Assembly (NCBI RefSeq): GCF_021390545.1
Contig: NZ_JAJUWR010000019.1
Coordinates: 1 to 64,000 of the forward strand
Length of the DNA stretch: 64,000 nt
Direction of reading: 5' to 3'
Source: Algoriphagus sp. AGSA1
GTDB taxonomy: Bacteria; Bacteroidota; Bacteroidia; Cytophagales; Cyclobacteriaceae
Position numbers and translations under genes: made by a program. Shown here piece by piece: positions 52,004-62,725 of the stretch. Position 1 is the first letter of the stretch, and the number at the start of each line of letters is the position of its first letter. The notes beneath the pieces were generated by a model that saw only the letters and a program-made list of their open reading frames with translations, ran no database searches and was not told the origin of the DNA.

Positions 52004-54538
52004 TCATATCTCCGGTATGGTAGATTGCATCATTCGGTATCCACTCCCTGTGTGGCTAAAATATTTTTCATAAATGAAATCAGATGTACTGTGGAGCAAG
52101 GCAATTACGTCATCAAGCAACGTAGTCAAAGCTTCAAATTCATTGGTAACCGGATTAGATACTGACAACTTATTGACATCGCAAAGTCGGATTTTAGTAA
52201 TTGCCTCAAGCAAGCTTTTACGTTCTATACTAAATAATTCCAATTCACTTTGACTTGGCAAAGTTTTTAAATGATGATCAATCTCCAGCAATTGATAGAT
52301 CAGCGACCTGGGATTATCCTCATGGAGAATCAACAGGCTTAAAACCCCTGACATTTCCAGATTTGACCTGTATCTATAGCGATAGGTCACCAGACTTTCA
52401 TTGCATCTGAGCGTGTCCTCCATCAGCTCTTTATTTGACTCAGCATCATAAAATTTAGAGAGCATTTCCCTTAGAATAGTGCAATTGTTGACAGCTGACT
52501 CAATAAATCGACCGATGTTCAACAAGTGCCAGGTAGGCTCGCGTGTCATGTTGTCGATGTTCAGACCATAAAAAGCCATCAGTTTCACCACCATATTGTC
52601 CAAACACTGATATGCCTGCATCAAGGAGATATTGGACTTCTTCATATGGCCGAGTTCTTCCGATATACTGTCCAAAATCCTCCAGGTATCCAAGCTCAGC
52701 CTATCACGGACCGCATATGCATTGGATAGAAATGCTTGGATGGAATATGCCAAACTGCCAGATTTTTCAGAATCATAAACCAGGGAAAGCAATTCGCTTT
52801 CTGGACTTTTTAATTTAACCGGCTCTGTAAACCCGGGTAAAGTACCCGTCATCACCGTAAGGGTTTTTAGCAATGTGCTCAATACAGGGTTTTCATGCAA
52901 ATGTATATCTTCATCAGCTTCATTATATGAGAGAAGGGTCATACGCATCAATCGTACAGTATAAGCGGATCGCTCCAGATATCTACCCAGCCAAAACAGC
53001 CGCTCCCCGGTACGGCTAGGAAGTACACTTCTCACTAGAGGTTGGATTTTGACTGGCTTTGTAGGGACAGATGTCTCCTTAACCTTGCCCAAAACCCAAG
53101 TATCCTTGCTTATTCCACCTGTTTGGTTCGATACCAGAAAAGCTCCTTTTTCCGGGGAACTCCTGGATAATCCTCCAGGCATCACCTTATAGCTGTTGTT
53201 CTCAGTATCAGCTACCACATAGCTTCTGAACACCGCATTTCTAGCCTCCAGTTTATTATTTATCCAGGAAGGCGTGGTAGAAAACTCTACCATCTCCTGA
53301 CCAACATACATGTAGGGGCTACTTAGGATTTCTTGTTTTAATCTATCCAGTTCTGCTTTGGAGAGTGTACCTCCAAAGACTGATTTATGACTGGTTCCCC
53401 TATAAATATTTCTGATTACTAGAGAATCAAGATGTTCAAAAACATAACTCATCTCCTTGGGTTGACCGCACCACCAGGTAGCCACAGAAGAAAGGTCAAG
53501 ATCCTGCCCAAGCAAATGTTTACTGATTTTAGGCAAAAAAGCCATTAATCCAGGATTCTCAAGTACCCTACACCCCAGTGGATTAATCACCAAAACCTTC
53601 CGCTGGCGCACAGCTTCCATCAAACCCACCACCCCTAAATGGGAATCACTTCTAAATTCCAGAGGATCGCAAAACACATCATCTACACGGCGTATGATTA
53701 CATCCACTTTCTCCAGTCCTTTGATTGTTTTCAGCCATACATAGCCATCACTCACTGTCAAATCCTCCCCAAAAGCCAGCGTGAATCCCATAAATGAGGA
53801 AATGTAGGCATGCTCAAAAAAAGTCTCGTTGGTAGGTCCTGGCGAAAGGAGGACAACCCTCGGATTTTCTTTATTGTTAGTAATAAGATTACTAAGTGTA
53901 CTCTTGAAAGTCTGATAGTAAGAAGTGATCTTACTTACGTGGTTTTCCCGGATCAATTCCGGAAAAACCCTTGTCATTGCCGCCCTGTTTTCAAAAGTAT
54001 ATCCTGCGCCCGAAGGCGCATCAGTACGGTCATGGAGCACCCACATCTTTCCATTTGGACCTCGGGCTAGGTCAGACGAATATTGGACTAATTGTTGGTC
54101 CCCATCCAATTTGATATGATGCGCCTGACGGAGAAATCCTTTGTGATTATAAACTAACTCAAATGGAATATGGCCTTCTTTGATCAAGGATTGTTCGCCA
54201 TATAAGTCACTCATTATTAAATTTAAAAGCTCAGTACGTTGAACTAATCCTCTCTCTATCCCTTCCCACTCTTCCGCACTAAAAACCATGGGAACGGGAT
54301 CTAAAATCCAAGGCCTGTTCATCCCGTTAGGATCACCATAGACGTTATAGGTAACCCCATTTTCCCGTAGTTGCCGTCCCACTTCATCATGAAACTGAGC
54401 CATACGCTCAGAGCCAATCTGCTCGTAATACTTTGCTATTCGTTCCCAATGTGGGTGTATTTTACCTTGGTCGGTGGCCATTTCATCCAGAAATGGCGCA
54501 TTATTGAACATTTTTTCAATAAGATAGGACTCAATCAT
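52004..54538 (-). CDS. Fusion of circularly permuted ATP-grasp (type 2) and alpha-E domain
   Basis: This 844-residue protein joins two proteins usually encoded separately. The N-terminal 500 residues are a circularly permuted ATP-grasp (TYNVYGDPNGMNRPWILDPVPM near residue 61, RRVDDVFCDPLEFRSDSHLG in the middle), expected to form amide bonds with ATP. The alpha-helical alpha-E domain follows (about 505-840), opening with RTGERLFWLGRYLERSAYTV. It starts 38 nt after the stop of the transglutaminase-DUF2126 gene, so the two are co-transcribed. The reaction product is unknown. Confidence 0.88.
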   Translation of the reverse strand: MIESYLIEKMFNNAPFLDEMATDQGKIHPHWERIAKYYEQIGSERMAQFHDEVGRQLRENGVTYNVYGDPNGMNRPWILDPVPMVFSAEEWEGIERGLVQRTELLNLIMSDLYGEQSLIKEGHIPFELVYNHKGFLRQAHHIKLDGDQQLVQYSSDLARGPNGKMWVLHDRTDAPSGAGYTFENRAAMTRVFPELIRENHVSKITSYYQTFKSTLSNLITNNKENPRVVLLSPGPTNETFFEHAYISSFMGFTLAFGEDLTVSDGYVWLKTIKGLEKVDVIIRRVDDVFCDPLEFRSDSHLGVVGLMEAVRQRKVLVINPLGCRVLENPGLMAFLPKISKHLLGQDLDLSSVATWWCGQPKEMSYVFEHLDSLVIRNIYRGTSHKSVFGGTLSKAELDRLKQEILSSPYMYVGQEMVEFSTTPSWINNKLEARNAVFRSYVVADTENNSYKVMPGGLSRSSPEKGAFLVSNQTGGISKDTWVLGKVKETSVPTKPVKIQPLVRSVLPSRTGERLFWLGRYLERSAYTVRLMRMTLLSYNEADEDIHLHENPVLSTLLKTLTVMTGTLPGFTEPVKLKSPESELLSLVYDSEKSGSLAYSIQAFLSNAYAVRDRLSLDTWRILDSISEELGHMKKSNISLMQAYQCLDNMVVKLMAFYGLNIDNMTREPTWHLLNIGRFIESAVNNCTILREMLSKFYDAESNKELMEDTLRCNESLVTYRYRYRSNLEMSGVLSLLILHEDNPRSLIYQLLEIDHHLKTLPSQSELELFSIERKSLLEAITKIRLCDVNKLSVSNPVTNEFEALTTLLDDVIALLHSTSDFIYEKYFSHTGSGYRMMQSTIPEI

Positions 54539-54576
54539 ATCTCAAAAGTGTGCTTATTACGCTTCATTTAAAACAA

Positions 54577-57500
54577 CTAATCAAGTTTTTTATATCTGCG
54601 TAGATCCATGGTATAGGGGAAATCCGGATTGATGTCTTCTTGGAGAGCTTCATAATTATTTTCGGCGGTCGTTTTGGTAAGGTATCGACCAGGTTGTATA
54701 TTTTCCCGAGAGAGCGGGACAGCGGGCTGGGCAATGGTATGTCCATAATCAAAGAACCTGGAAACCCTACGTGCTTCAGCCTCATAACTATTTACAGGAA
54801 AACTGTCATAGCTTCTTCCCCCTGGATGAACAACATGGTATTGACAGGCGGCTACGGATTTTCTGGTCCAGGAATCATATAGGTCAATGACTAAAGGAGT
54901 GTCAATTCCTATCGTAGGATGTAGCGCAGAATAGGGCTGCCAGGCTCGATAACGAATCCCTGCGACAAACTCTCCCTGCACCCCTGTGTTTTTGAGCGGA
55001 ATCCTGTATCCATTGCAAAGCAGATAGTACCGGGAATCAGTGAGTCCTGAGATTTTCACCTGAAGTCTTTCCAAGGAAGAATCCACATATCTGGCAGTCC
55101 CTGTACTGGACATTTCTTCTCCAAGCACATGCCAAGGCTCAATCGCCATCCTCATATCTATATGGATATCTTCCACTTGCAATTCACCAATAAAAGGAAA
55201 GCGAAAGCTGAAAAAGGGATCAAACCAAGAGACATCAAAGGCGTAGCCAGCTCCTTTCAGATCGTTCACCACTTCTGTCATATCCTTGTAACAGTAATGC
55301 GGTAGCAAGAACTTGTCATGCAAGGAGGTTCCCCATCTAACCAATTTATGCTTGTAAGGTTCTTTCCAAAACCAACTCAAAAGTGCCCTGATCAATAAAA
55401 GCTGCACCATACTCATCCTGAAGTGCGGCGGCATGTCAAAGCCCCTGAACTCCAAAATCCCCAATCTACCACTACTCGAATCGGGAGAATACAATTTATC
55501 AATACAAAATTCCGCCCGGTGGGTATTGCCGGTGATATCCACCAATAGATTTCTGAAGATCCTGTCCACCATCCAGAATGGTATTTCATTTTCCTTGCCT
55601 TCTGGCACCTGCTGAAAAGCCAGTTCAAGCTCATAAAGCATATCATCCCGTCCCTCGTCCACCCGGGGCGCTTGGCTGGTAGGCCCTATGAACTGAGTGG
55701 AAAAGAGATAAGACAGTGCAGGGTGATGTTGCCAATAAGTTATAAAACTTCTCAACACATCCGGTCTTCTTAGCAATGGGCTATGTTCGGGGGATTCTCC
55801 TCCGAGCGTAATATGATTGCCGCCCCCCGTTCCGGTATGCTTTCCATCCACGTTGAATTTTTCACTGATCAGACGGCTTTCTCTTGCTTTTTCATACAGT
55901 GTGCCATAATTGTGTAAAATCTCCCTCCAAGAACGGGCAGGCTGAATATTCACCTCGATCACCCCAGGATCCGGGGTGATCATCATTTTCTCTATTCTCT
56001 TATCAGATGGAGGATCATATCCTTCTATGAGAATCGGGATATCCAGCTTCTTTGCGGTACGCTCCACTGCTCCTACCAGATCCAGGTAATGCTCAATAAA
56101 TGATACAGGAGGAAAAAACACAAACAACTTTCCTTCACGGACTTCTGCTACCAAAGAAGTCTTAAAAACCCGATCAGAATTTATCGGTTTTTTCTTGTGG
56201 GGACTTACAGCTGTGGGTAATGCCCCTACTTCCGCAAACAGATCAGTTTCAGGTTTGATGGGCTCATCTTTGGCAGGAGTAAACTCTATGGAGTCCAACG
56301 GCAACCGCAGACCAGCGGGAGAATTTCCAGGAATCAGGAACATATCTTTCCGGCGGAAATTCCAACGGCAACTCATCCAACGCTGCTCTGTGTACTCCCA
56401 TTCCAGCGGAATAGAAAATCCGACTGGCTTGTCCATGCCCTCGTTAAGAAGCTGGGCCAGCTTTTGCCGCTCCAATGGTGATTTCAGATCGTATTCATAG
56501 GGATCTATGTTTACCGGCACTTTACCTTCCTGCCAGATAAAATAAAATGGGTCTTCGAAGAGCGGTCGTATATTCTTGGGGTCAATATTTAGTTGTTCAA
56601 CGAGCTCAGAAGAGAATTTTTCAGCATCCTTTGCGGTTAGCTTATAGTCTTTTGACAAATCAGCCATCAGGCTGTCCTCATGCCACATAGGTACTCCATC
56701 CTTTCTCCAGAAACAGGCAAGTTTCCATCGTGGCAAGGGCTCCCCAGGATACCATTTGCCCTGTCCGTATTGCATCAGCGCACCATTGCCAAACTCGTCT
56801 TTGAGTTTATGGAACAGTGTATTTGCCAACTTCCGCTTATGCTCACCATCAGCATCGGAATTCCACTCCGGGGCATCCTGATTATCCACTGCCACAAAAG
56901 TAGGTTCTCCTCCCATGGTCAATCGCACATCATTGGATGTCAGATCTTCATCCACTGCATCGCCTATTGAGAGTATCTGCTCCCACTGCTCATCACTGTA
57001 TGGTTTGGTCACTCTGGGGGTTTCCTTAATTCTGGTTACCTTATTTTCGAAATGAAAGCTTGTCTTCACAGGCTCAGCCATACCCGAAATCGGAGCAGCA
57101 TCCTGCGGAGTAGGTGTACAGGCCAAAGGAATATGTCCTTCTCCTGCAAACAAGCCGGAAGTAGAATCCAGACCTATCCATCCAGCCCCTGGCACATATA
57201 CTTCAGTCCAAGCATGGAGGTCTGTAAAGTCAGCCTCCGGGCCCGAGGGGCCATCAAGGGATTTTTCATCTGCTGTCAGCTGCACGAGATATCCTGAGGC
57301 AAAGCGGGAAGCCAAACCCATATGGCGCAAAACCTGAACCATCAGCCATGCAAAATCACGACATGATCCTGAGCCAATCGTCAAGGTCTCCTCACAAGAC
57401 TGGACTCCTGGCTCCATACGTACGTTATACCTCAACTCCTGATTGATCATCGCATTGATGGCAACCAGATAGTCAACTGTGATTATATCCTTTGATATCA

Positions 57501-57909
57501 ATCTCTTAGCCTTCTCCACCAGCTTCATAAGAAGAGCTCCTCCTTCAGTGATGGCCAGATACGGTCCTAACTGTATTTTCAGACTTTCCTCGTAGTCAAA
57601 AGGAAAACCGGAAGCATAATCATCCACAAAAAAATCAAAAGGATTGATCACCACCATGTCGGCGATCACTTCTACGTCAATTTCAAAAAATTTGACTTTT
57701 TCTGGAAATACCACCCTAGCCAAATAATTGCCAAAAGGATCTTGTTGCCAGTTGATAAAGTGATTCGCTGGCTTGATATTTAGAGAATACCCCTTGATAT
57801 GTGTACGAGAATGTGGAGCAGGTCTCAAACGGATCACCTGGGGGCTTAAGTTGATGTTTTTTTCGTAATCATATTTGGTATAGTGCCGGATAGCAACTTT
57901 AATAGACAT
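54577..57909 (-). CDS. Fusion of transglutaminase-like domain and DUF2126
   Basis: This very large protein (1110 residues) has an N-terminal transglutaminase-like domain with C183 (GSGSCRDFAW), H232 (LHAWTEVY) and D248 (LDSTSG). A long DUF2126 region from about residue 310 to the end includes RLTMGGEPTFVAVDNQD, GGNHITLGG, LEFRGFDMPP and other glutamine-synthetase-like or amidoligase-like segments. It is the first gene of the locus and overlaps nothing. The same architecture is found in other bacteria with the ATP-grasp/alpha-E partner, as here. Confidence 0.88.
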   Translation of the reverse strand: MSIKVAIRHYTKYDYEKNINLSPQVIRLRPAPHSRTHIKGYSLNIKPANHFINWQQDPFGNYLARVVFPEKVKFFEIDVEVIADMVVINPFDFFVDDYASGFPFDYEESLKIQLGPYLAITEGGALLMKLVEKAKRLISKDIITVDYLVAINAMINQELRYNVRMEPGVQSCEETLTIGSGSCRDFAWLMVQVLRHMGLASRFASGYLVQLTADEKSLDGPSGPEADFTDLHAWTEVYVPGAGWIGLDSTSGLFAGEGHIPLACTPTPQDAAPISGMAEPVKTSFHFENKVTRIKETPRVTKPYSDEQWEQILSIGDAVDEDLTSNDVRLTMGGEPTFVAVDNQDAPEWNSDADGEHKRKLANTLFHKLKDEFGNGALMQYGQGKWYPGEPLPRWKLACFWRKDGVPMWHEDSLMADLSKDYKLTAKDAEKFSSELVEQLNIDPKNIRPLFEDPFYFIWQEGKVPVNIDPYEYDLKSPLERQKLAQLLNEGMDKPVGFSIPLEWEYTEQRWMSCRWNFRRKDMFLIPGNSPAGLRLPLDSIEFTPAKDEPIKPETDLFAEVGALPTAVSPHKKKPINSDRVFKTSLVAEVREGKLFVFFPPVSFIEHYLDLVGAVERTAKKLDIPILIEGYDPPSDKRIEKMMITPDPGVIEVNIQPARSWREILHNYGTLYEKARESRLISEKFNVDGKHTGTGGGNHITLGGESPEHSPLLRRPDVLRSFITYWQHHPALSYLFSTQFIGPTSQAPRVDEGRDDMLYELELAFQQVPEGKENEIPFWMVDRIFRNLLVDITGNTHRAEFCIDKLYSPDSSSGRLGILEFRGFDMPPHFRMSMVQLLLIRALLSWFWKEPYKHKLVRWGTSLHDKFLLPHYCYKDMTEVVNDLKGAGYAFDVSWFDPFFSFRFPFIGELQVEDIHIDMRMAIEPWHVLGEEMSSTGTARYVDSSLERLQVKISGLTDSRYYLLCNGYRIPLKNTGVQGEFVAGIRYRAWQPYSALHPTIGIDTPLVIDLYDSWTRKSVAACQYHVVHPGGRSYDSFPVNSYEAEARRVSRFFDYGHTIAQPAVPLSRENIQPGRYLTKTTAENNYEALQEDINPDFPYTMDLRRYKKLD

Positions 57910-58158
57910 AGGTTCAATGGGAGTTTCACGTTTGAAAAAGAATTAAATCAGCAGCTCAACTGCATGATTTGGATTATTTGGGCATTAATACTACCTGTAA
58001 TTTAAAGTAAGTCCGCTTGTATCAAAGCTTTTTGCCTAAGAAATATACTATACCCCAGGCTAATTCAATGTTTTTACTTTTTTCAAAATTCTCAAAAAAA
58101 AAGAGAATTGACATAAATACTTCTTCGGTAAACAAACATTTCTATTTAGTTTCAAAGG

Positions 58159-58833
58159 ATGGAAAAAAACAAAAAGAAAATCCTGGTCATAGATATCGGA
58201 GGTTCCAATGTGAAAATCCTGGCAACAGGTGCAGAGGAACGTATAAAGATCCCCTCTGGTGCTGATTTTAAGCCGGAGGAAATGGTAGAGCTTGTCAAAG
58301 AAAATGCCTCTCACTGGGAATATGATATGATCACTATGGGGTTTCCCGGTGTGGTCAAAGAAAACAGGATCATCACCGAACCGGTTAATCTTGGCGAAGG
58401 CTGGAATACCTTTGATTTTCAGGCCGCATTCGACCGCCCTATCAAATTTATAAATGATGCCGCAATGCAGGCGCTTGGCAGCTATGAAGGCAAAAAATTG
58501 CTGTTTCTGGGGCTTGGCACAGGCTTGGGAACAGCCATGGTAATCCATAACACCATAATACCTATGGAAGGTGGACATCTTCCCTATAAGAAAAAAACAT
58601 TTGAAGACTACGTAGGTAAGGAGTACCTTACGAAAAGTGGTTCCAAGCGTTGGGAGAAGAATGTTCTGAAAACCATCGATATATTTCGCGCGACCTTTCA
58701 GCCAGACGATATCTTACTCGGCGGAGGAAATTCCAAATTGCTGACCCAAATCCCGGAAGGTTGCCGTCTTGGAACCAACCAAAATGCATTTAAAGGAGGA
58801 TTTAAATTCTGGGAGGAAGATTTCCAATTATAA
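58159..58833 (+). CDS. ROK-family / polyphosphate-glucokinase-like sugar kinase
   Basis: This 224-residue actin-fold kinase has the phosphate-1 motif IDIGGSNVK (11-19), the catalytic-aspartate motif FINDAAMQALG (about 97-107) and the phosphate-2 loop LGLGTGLGTAMV. Relatives phosphorylate glucose with polyphosphate or ATP. It is shorter than typical ROK proteins and lacks the zinc-binding CxCG motif, which fits the PpgK group. It stands alone after a 249-bp gap. Confidence 0.82.
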   Translation: MEKNKKKILVIDIGGSNVKILATGAEERIKIPSGADFKPEEMVELVKENASHWEYDMITMGFPGVVKENRIITEPVNLGEGWNTFDFQAAFDRPIKFINDAAMQALGSYEGKKLLFLGLGTGLGTAMVIHNTIIPMEGGHLPYKKKTFEDYVGKEYLTKSGSKRWEKNVLKTIDIFRATFQPDDILLGGGNSKLLTQIPEGCRLGTNQNAFKGGFKFWEEDFQL

Positions 58834-58930
58834 TCACCTTTTTTCAGCACATTACTTTTTAATTTATTTCGTAATGGATTGATTTACATTATGCAATTCA
58901 ATTGGCAACCTATACCCAAACCTAAAACCT

Positions 58931-60205
58931 ATGAAACAGTACTTACGCTATGCCCTGCTGGCCACTATTCTTTTACCTGCCTGTCAAGACAAACAATCCA
59001 CATCAGAACCTCTATTGATAAGCGATCCAGTTCGCGTGCGGATCGACTCTACCCTAGCAAGCTTTATAGAAAGTGGGAATGTAGCCGGAGCCTCGGCATT
59101 GATTTTCGAAAAAGACCAGGAAGTATATTTCAATGCTTTCGGCTATGCTGACCGGGAGAATCATGTGAAAATGGACAGAAACACCATTGTGCAGATTTAC
59201 TCCATGACCAAGCCTATTACCGGTACCGCACTGATGACGCTATACGAAGATGGGAAATTCCAGTTGGATGACCCGCTTTCAAAATATGCACCTGAATTCG
59301 CAGATATGAGAGTCTATGATGGTGTGGATGAAAATGGCAATGTTAAGCTAGTCGATGCTGACCGCCCTGTCACTATACGCGATATCACACGCCACACAGC
59401 AGGTTTTCCCAATCGGACAGATATCCCGGGACTGAGTGAGATTTTAGCTGAAAAAGATCCAAGAAGCTATGGAATAGATCTGAGTGAAATGGCAAAACGC
59501 ATCGCCGAAGTACCACTATGGTTCCAGCCCGGTACCCAATGGGAGTATGGTCAATCCGTCGATGTACAGGCATTTTTGGTGGAAAAAATCTCCGGAGTCC
59601 CTTACAAGGACTATGTGCAAGCACATGTCCTGGAACCATTGAAAATGAATAATACCCGATATTTCGTTCCCGAATCTGACCGATCTAGAATGGCCGCTTC
59701 CTACCAAAGGGTCGGGGAAGGGCAGCTGGAACAAATACCAAATGAAGAAGCACATGATTTCAATATCCATGAATACCCGTTGACTCCGGGAGGATTCGGA
59801 CTGACTTCCACATTGGATGATTATATGGCTTTTGCTAGAATGCTTGTTCACAAAGGGGAATTGGACGGAACAAGAATCTTACAGCCTGAAACTGTAGAAT
59901 TAATGGCTACCAATCACCTGCCAGACTCCGTGAAAGAAAGATCTTGGCTACCAAGTAAGGGAAATGTCGGGTTTGGGATTGATTTTGCCGTCAGGACAGC
60001 TCCTCCTGCCAGCCCAGAGGAGATCAATGGAACTGTTGGAGAGTTCTTCTGGGACGGTGCAGCCAGCACACTTTTCTGGGTAGATCCTGTAAATGAAATC
60101 ACCGCAGTGCTCTTTGTCCAGCTTTTCCCTTATGATCAGATCAAGCTTCACAAAAAGTTTAAAGATGCGGTCTATGGAAAGTACCGGCCTGCAGAAACCA
60201 ACTAG
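58931..60205 (+). CDS. Serine hydrolase of the beta-lactamase/class C esterase family, lipoprotein
   Basis: This 424-residue protein has a lipoprotein signal (LLPAC, C18). The class C serine motif SMTK (S91-K94) and WEYGQSVDV with Y206 give a plausible active site. Family members are esterases, D-aminopeptidases or lactonases more often than true beta-lactamases. The likely location is the periplasm or outer membrane. It follows the kinase gene by 97 nt; no terminator was noticed between them. Confidence 0.87.
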   Translation: MKQYLRYALLATILLPACQDKQSTSEPLLISDPVRVRIDSTLASFIESGNVAGASALIFEKDQEVYFNAFGYADRENHVKMDRNTIVQIYSMTKPITGTALMTLYEDGKFQLDDPLSKYAPEFADMRVYDGVDENGNVKLVDADRPVTIRDITRHTAGFPNRTDIPGLSEILAEKDPRSYGIDLSEMAKRIAEVPLWFQPGTQWEYGQSVDVQAFLVEKISGVPYKDYVQAHVLEPLKMNNTRYFVPESDRSRMAASYQRVGEGQLEQIPNEEAHDFNIHEYPLTPGGFGLTSTLDDYMAFARMLVHKGELDGTRILQPETVELMATNHLPDSVKERSWLPSKGNVGFGIDFAVRTAPPASPEEINGTVGEFFWDGAASTLFWVDPVNEITAVLFVQLFPYDQIKLHKKFKDAVYGKYRPAETN

Positions 60206-60450
60206 TGTTTGGGGCAGACTGAATGTTCTAGCGGATAAACCTGAAAGGTTTTGATTTTGGAGCCCTTCGACTCTTTGCAAATGACAAATCCAATCCAAGT
60301 GTCAAAGGGTGGAGATAGTTGTCCTACTGCTAAAAAGAACTGAGCGGGATTTCGATTAACTTTGCGCTGATCAGAACCAATTTCATCTGAAATACTGTTC
60401 TGCACACATTGTAACCTAATGGACCTTGAATCCATTAACTATTGCAGCAT

Positions 60451-61665
60451 ATGAAGACTAGACCAAGAGTAGTAGTCGGCCTCTCAGGAGGGGTCGATAG
60501 TTCCGTGGCCGCCCACTTACTCATCGAGCAAGGCTACGAAGTCATCGGGATGTTTATGAAAAACTGGCACGATGAATCCGTCACGATTTCCAATGAATGT
60601 CCCTGGATGGAGGATTCCACCGATGCTATGTTGGTGGCGGAAAAATTAGGGATCCCCTTTCAGGCCATAGATCTGAGTGAAGAGTATAGGGAAAGAATCG
60701 TGAATTACATGTTCTCTGAATACGAAGCAGGACGCACGCCCAACCCGGATATCCTTTGCAACCGTGAAATCAAATTCGATATTTTCCTAAAAGCCGCTGA
60801 AAAACTCAAAGCTGATTTTGTGGCTACCGGGCATTATTGCCAAAAAGGTGAAACTGTAGGAGCTGATGGAAAAACGGCTTACCAGTTGCTAGCAGGAGCT
60901 GACCCCAATAAGGACCAGAGTTACTTCCTTTGTCAATTGAACCAAAGCCAATTAAGCAAAGCGCTCTTTCCTATTGGTCATTTACAAAAGCCGGAAGTAA
61001 GAAAAATAGCCAAGGAAATGGATCTGGTCACTGCGGACAAAAAAGACAGCCAAGGACTTTGTTTTATAGGGAAAGTACGGCTTCCGGAATTCCTTCAGCA
61101 GCAGTTAAAACCAAAAAAGGGAAAAATCATCCAAATTCCCGAAGAGCTTCCAATCTACCAAAACCAGCAAATACCTGCTGGAATCGCACCAGAAGAATAT
61201 GATCAGGAGATTTTGAATGCTATTTCTCTGCCGCTACACTATTCCCAAGACCAGGGAAAAGTAATTGGTGAGCATAATGGAGCCCATTACTTTACCGTAG
61301 GCCAACGAAAAGGACTTCAGGTAGGCGGGACAGGAAAGCCCTTGTTTGTGATTTCCACCGATACCCAAGAGAATGTGATCTACACAGGCCTGGGAGAGAC
61401 CCATCCCGGTTTGCTGAGAAATGGACTCTTTGTGAAAAATGAAGACATACACTGGATTCGCGAAGACCTAAAACTCAGCATAGGAGAAACAGCAAGATAT
61501 GAGGCCCGCATCCGCTATCGTCAGCCTCTGAGCGGCGCCATTCTGACTCAGAAAGAGAATGGACTCTATGTCATTTTCGATCAACCTCAAAAGGGTGTGG
61601 CCTCGGGTCAATTTGTGGCCTGGTATGATGGGGAAGAGTGTATAGGATCGGGGACCATATTCTAG
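60451..61665 (+). CDS. mnmA: tRNA-specific 2-thiouridylase MnmA
   Basis: It adds sulfur to U34 of tRNA-Lys, Glu and Gln. The 404 residues from ATG 60451 contain the PP-loop SGGVDS (12-17), the catalytic C103 ([12 protein letters not shown]) and C204 (SQGLCFIG), GHYC, and FTVGQRKGL near residue 280. A segment of about 35 residues ([19 protein letters not shown]) after GKII is longer than in E. coli. An in-frame TTG three codons earlier is less likely. Confidence 0.94.
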   Translation: MKTRPRVVVGLSGGVDSSVAAHLLIEQGYEVIGMFMKNWHDESVTISNECPWMEDSTDAMLVAEKLGIPFQAIDLSEEYRERIVNYMFSEYEAGRTPNPDILCNREIKFDIFLKAAEKLKADFVATGHYCQKGETVGADGKTAYQLLAGADPNKDQSYFLCQLNQSQLSKALFPIGHLQKPEVRKIAKEMDLVTADKKDSQGLCFIGKVRLPEFLQQQLKPKKGKIIQIPEELPIYQNQQIPAGIAPEEYDQEILNAISLPLHYSQDQGKVIGEHNGAHYFTVGQRKGLQVGGTGKPLFVISTDTQENVIYTGLGETHPGLLRNGLFVKNEDIHWIREDLKLSIGETARYEARIRYRQPLSGAILTQKENGLYVIFDQPQKGVASGQFVAWYDGEECIGSGTIF

Positions 61666-61733
61666 AATTTGAGAATTTTGATCTACGAGGTGGATGCAGC
61701 CCTTTTTAGGCAAATCCTCAGACCCAGTTCAGT

Positions 61734-61830
61734 GCAGTCTTCAGACTGCCTGAAATTATCCGAACTCATTAAAGCGAGCAGTCAAGAGACCGTATTAACT
61801 AAGATCCAAGCCTGTCTCCCTTCAGGCAGG
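61734..61830. repeat. Nested inverted repeats between mnmA and truC
   Basis: GCAGTCT (61734-61740) and AGACTGC (61743-61749) form a perfect palindrome with a 2-nt centre. CTGCCTGA (61746-61753) and TCAGGCAG (61822-61829) pair across it. These can form alternative hairpins in the 211-bp gap. Confidence 0.4.
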
Positions 61831-61876
61831 TCAGAAGATTTGAACCAATTTGATCCACCAATTCCTAAATTGCCCC

Positions 61877-62602
61877 GTGCTAGAAATCCTCTTCGAAGAC
61901 GAATACCTCGTAGCCATCAATAAGCCCTCGGGCTTACTGGTTCATCGAACTTCTATTGCAGCTGATGAAGCGGTCTTTGCCTTGCAAATGCTCCGTGACC
62001 AGATAGGGCAGCACGTATCCCCCGTCCATCGACTGGACAGACCTACAAGCGGGATATTGCTTTTCTCCAAACAAGAGCAAATATTACCCTTACTGAAGGA
62101 GCAGTTCTCCAATCGTTCAGTCCAAAAAACTTATTTGGCCATCGTCAGAGGGATACCGGCGATCAAATCAAACCTGATCGATCACCCCTTGACAAGCGAA
62201 CGCTCCGGAAAATTGCAAGAAGCATTAACACATTATTCCGTTTTGAATGAGGCTGAAATTCCATTTGATACCACAGGGAGATATCCTAGCAGCCGATACA
62301 GTTTATTGGAACTAAAACCTGAAACCGGGCGAACCCATCAGATCCGGAGGCATTTGGCCCATTTAAGGCATTATATTATCGGAGATAAAAAACATGGGGA
62401 CAATAAGCAAAACCAGTTTTTCGAAAAGCAGTTTGGACTAAAAAACCTACTATTACATGCGAGGGAACTAGAATTAAAACATCCTATATCACATGAAATC
62501 CTAAAAGTATCAGCTCCGCTTCCTTATCATTTCCAAAAAACATGCTTGGATCTTGGGCTCCCGAATGAACCCGACAGGTTTTCAACTTCAACATCCGGTT
62601 AA
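61877..62602 (+). CDS. truC: RluA-family tRNA pseudouridine synthase (TruC type)
   Basis: It isomerises uridine to pseudouridine, probably at U65 of tRNA. The GTG start at 61877 gives 241 residues opening LEILFEDEYLVAINKPSGLLVHR, matching TruC; earlier starts add unrelated residues. The catalytic motif is SPVHRLDRPTSGI with D54, and RTHQIRRHLAHLRHYIIGD follows. A C-terminal helix-rich tail ends the protein. The 211-bp gap to mnmA holds two inverted repeats. Confidence 0.9.
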   Translation: MLEILFEDEYLVAINKPSGLLVHRTSIAADEAVFALQMLRDQIGQHVSPVHRLDRPTSGILLFSKQEQILPLLKEQFSNRSVQKTYLAIVRGIPAIKSNLIDHPLTSERSGKLQEALTHYSVLNEAEIPFDTTGRYPSSRYSLLELKPETGRTHQIRRHLAHLRHYIIGDKKHGDNKQNQFFEKQFGLKNLLLHARELELKHPISHEILKVSAPLPYHFQKTCLDLGLPNEPDRFSTSTSG

Positions 62603-62725
62603 TAAATAATTGACCGATCTTCAGAAACAGCCACCTATCAGGTTTTGGATACTATATCCAAGTACAGAATGGGATGCTTTTCCCAAAATTGAATTACTTT
62701 AGAACACACATTATTTAAACCCCCT

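Noticed and set aside
58060..58578. 172-codon minus-strand frame opposite the ROK-like kinase
   Set aside because: Antisense to a gene with clear kinase motifs; its Cys/His-rich look comes from the reverse reading.
61669..61923. 84-codon frame between mnmA and truC
   Set aside because: It overlaps the truC start and consists largely of the inverted-repeat region.
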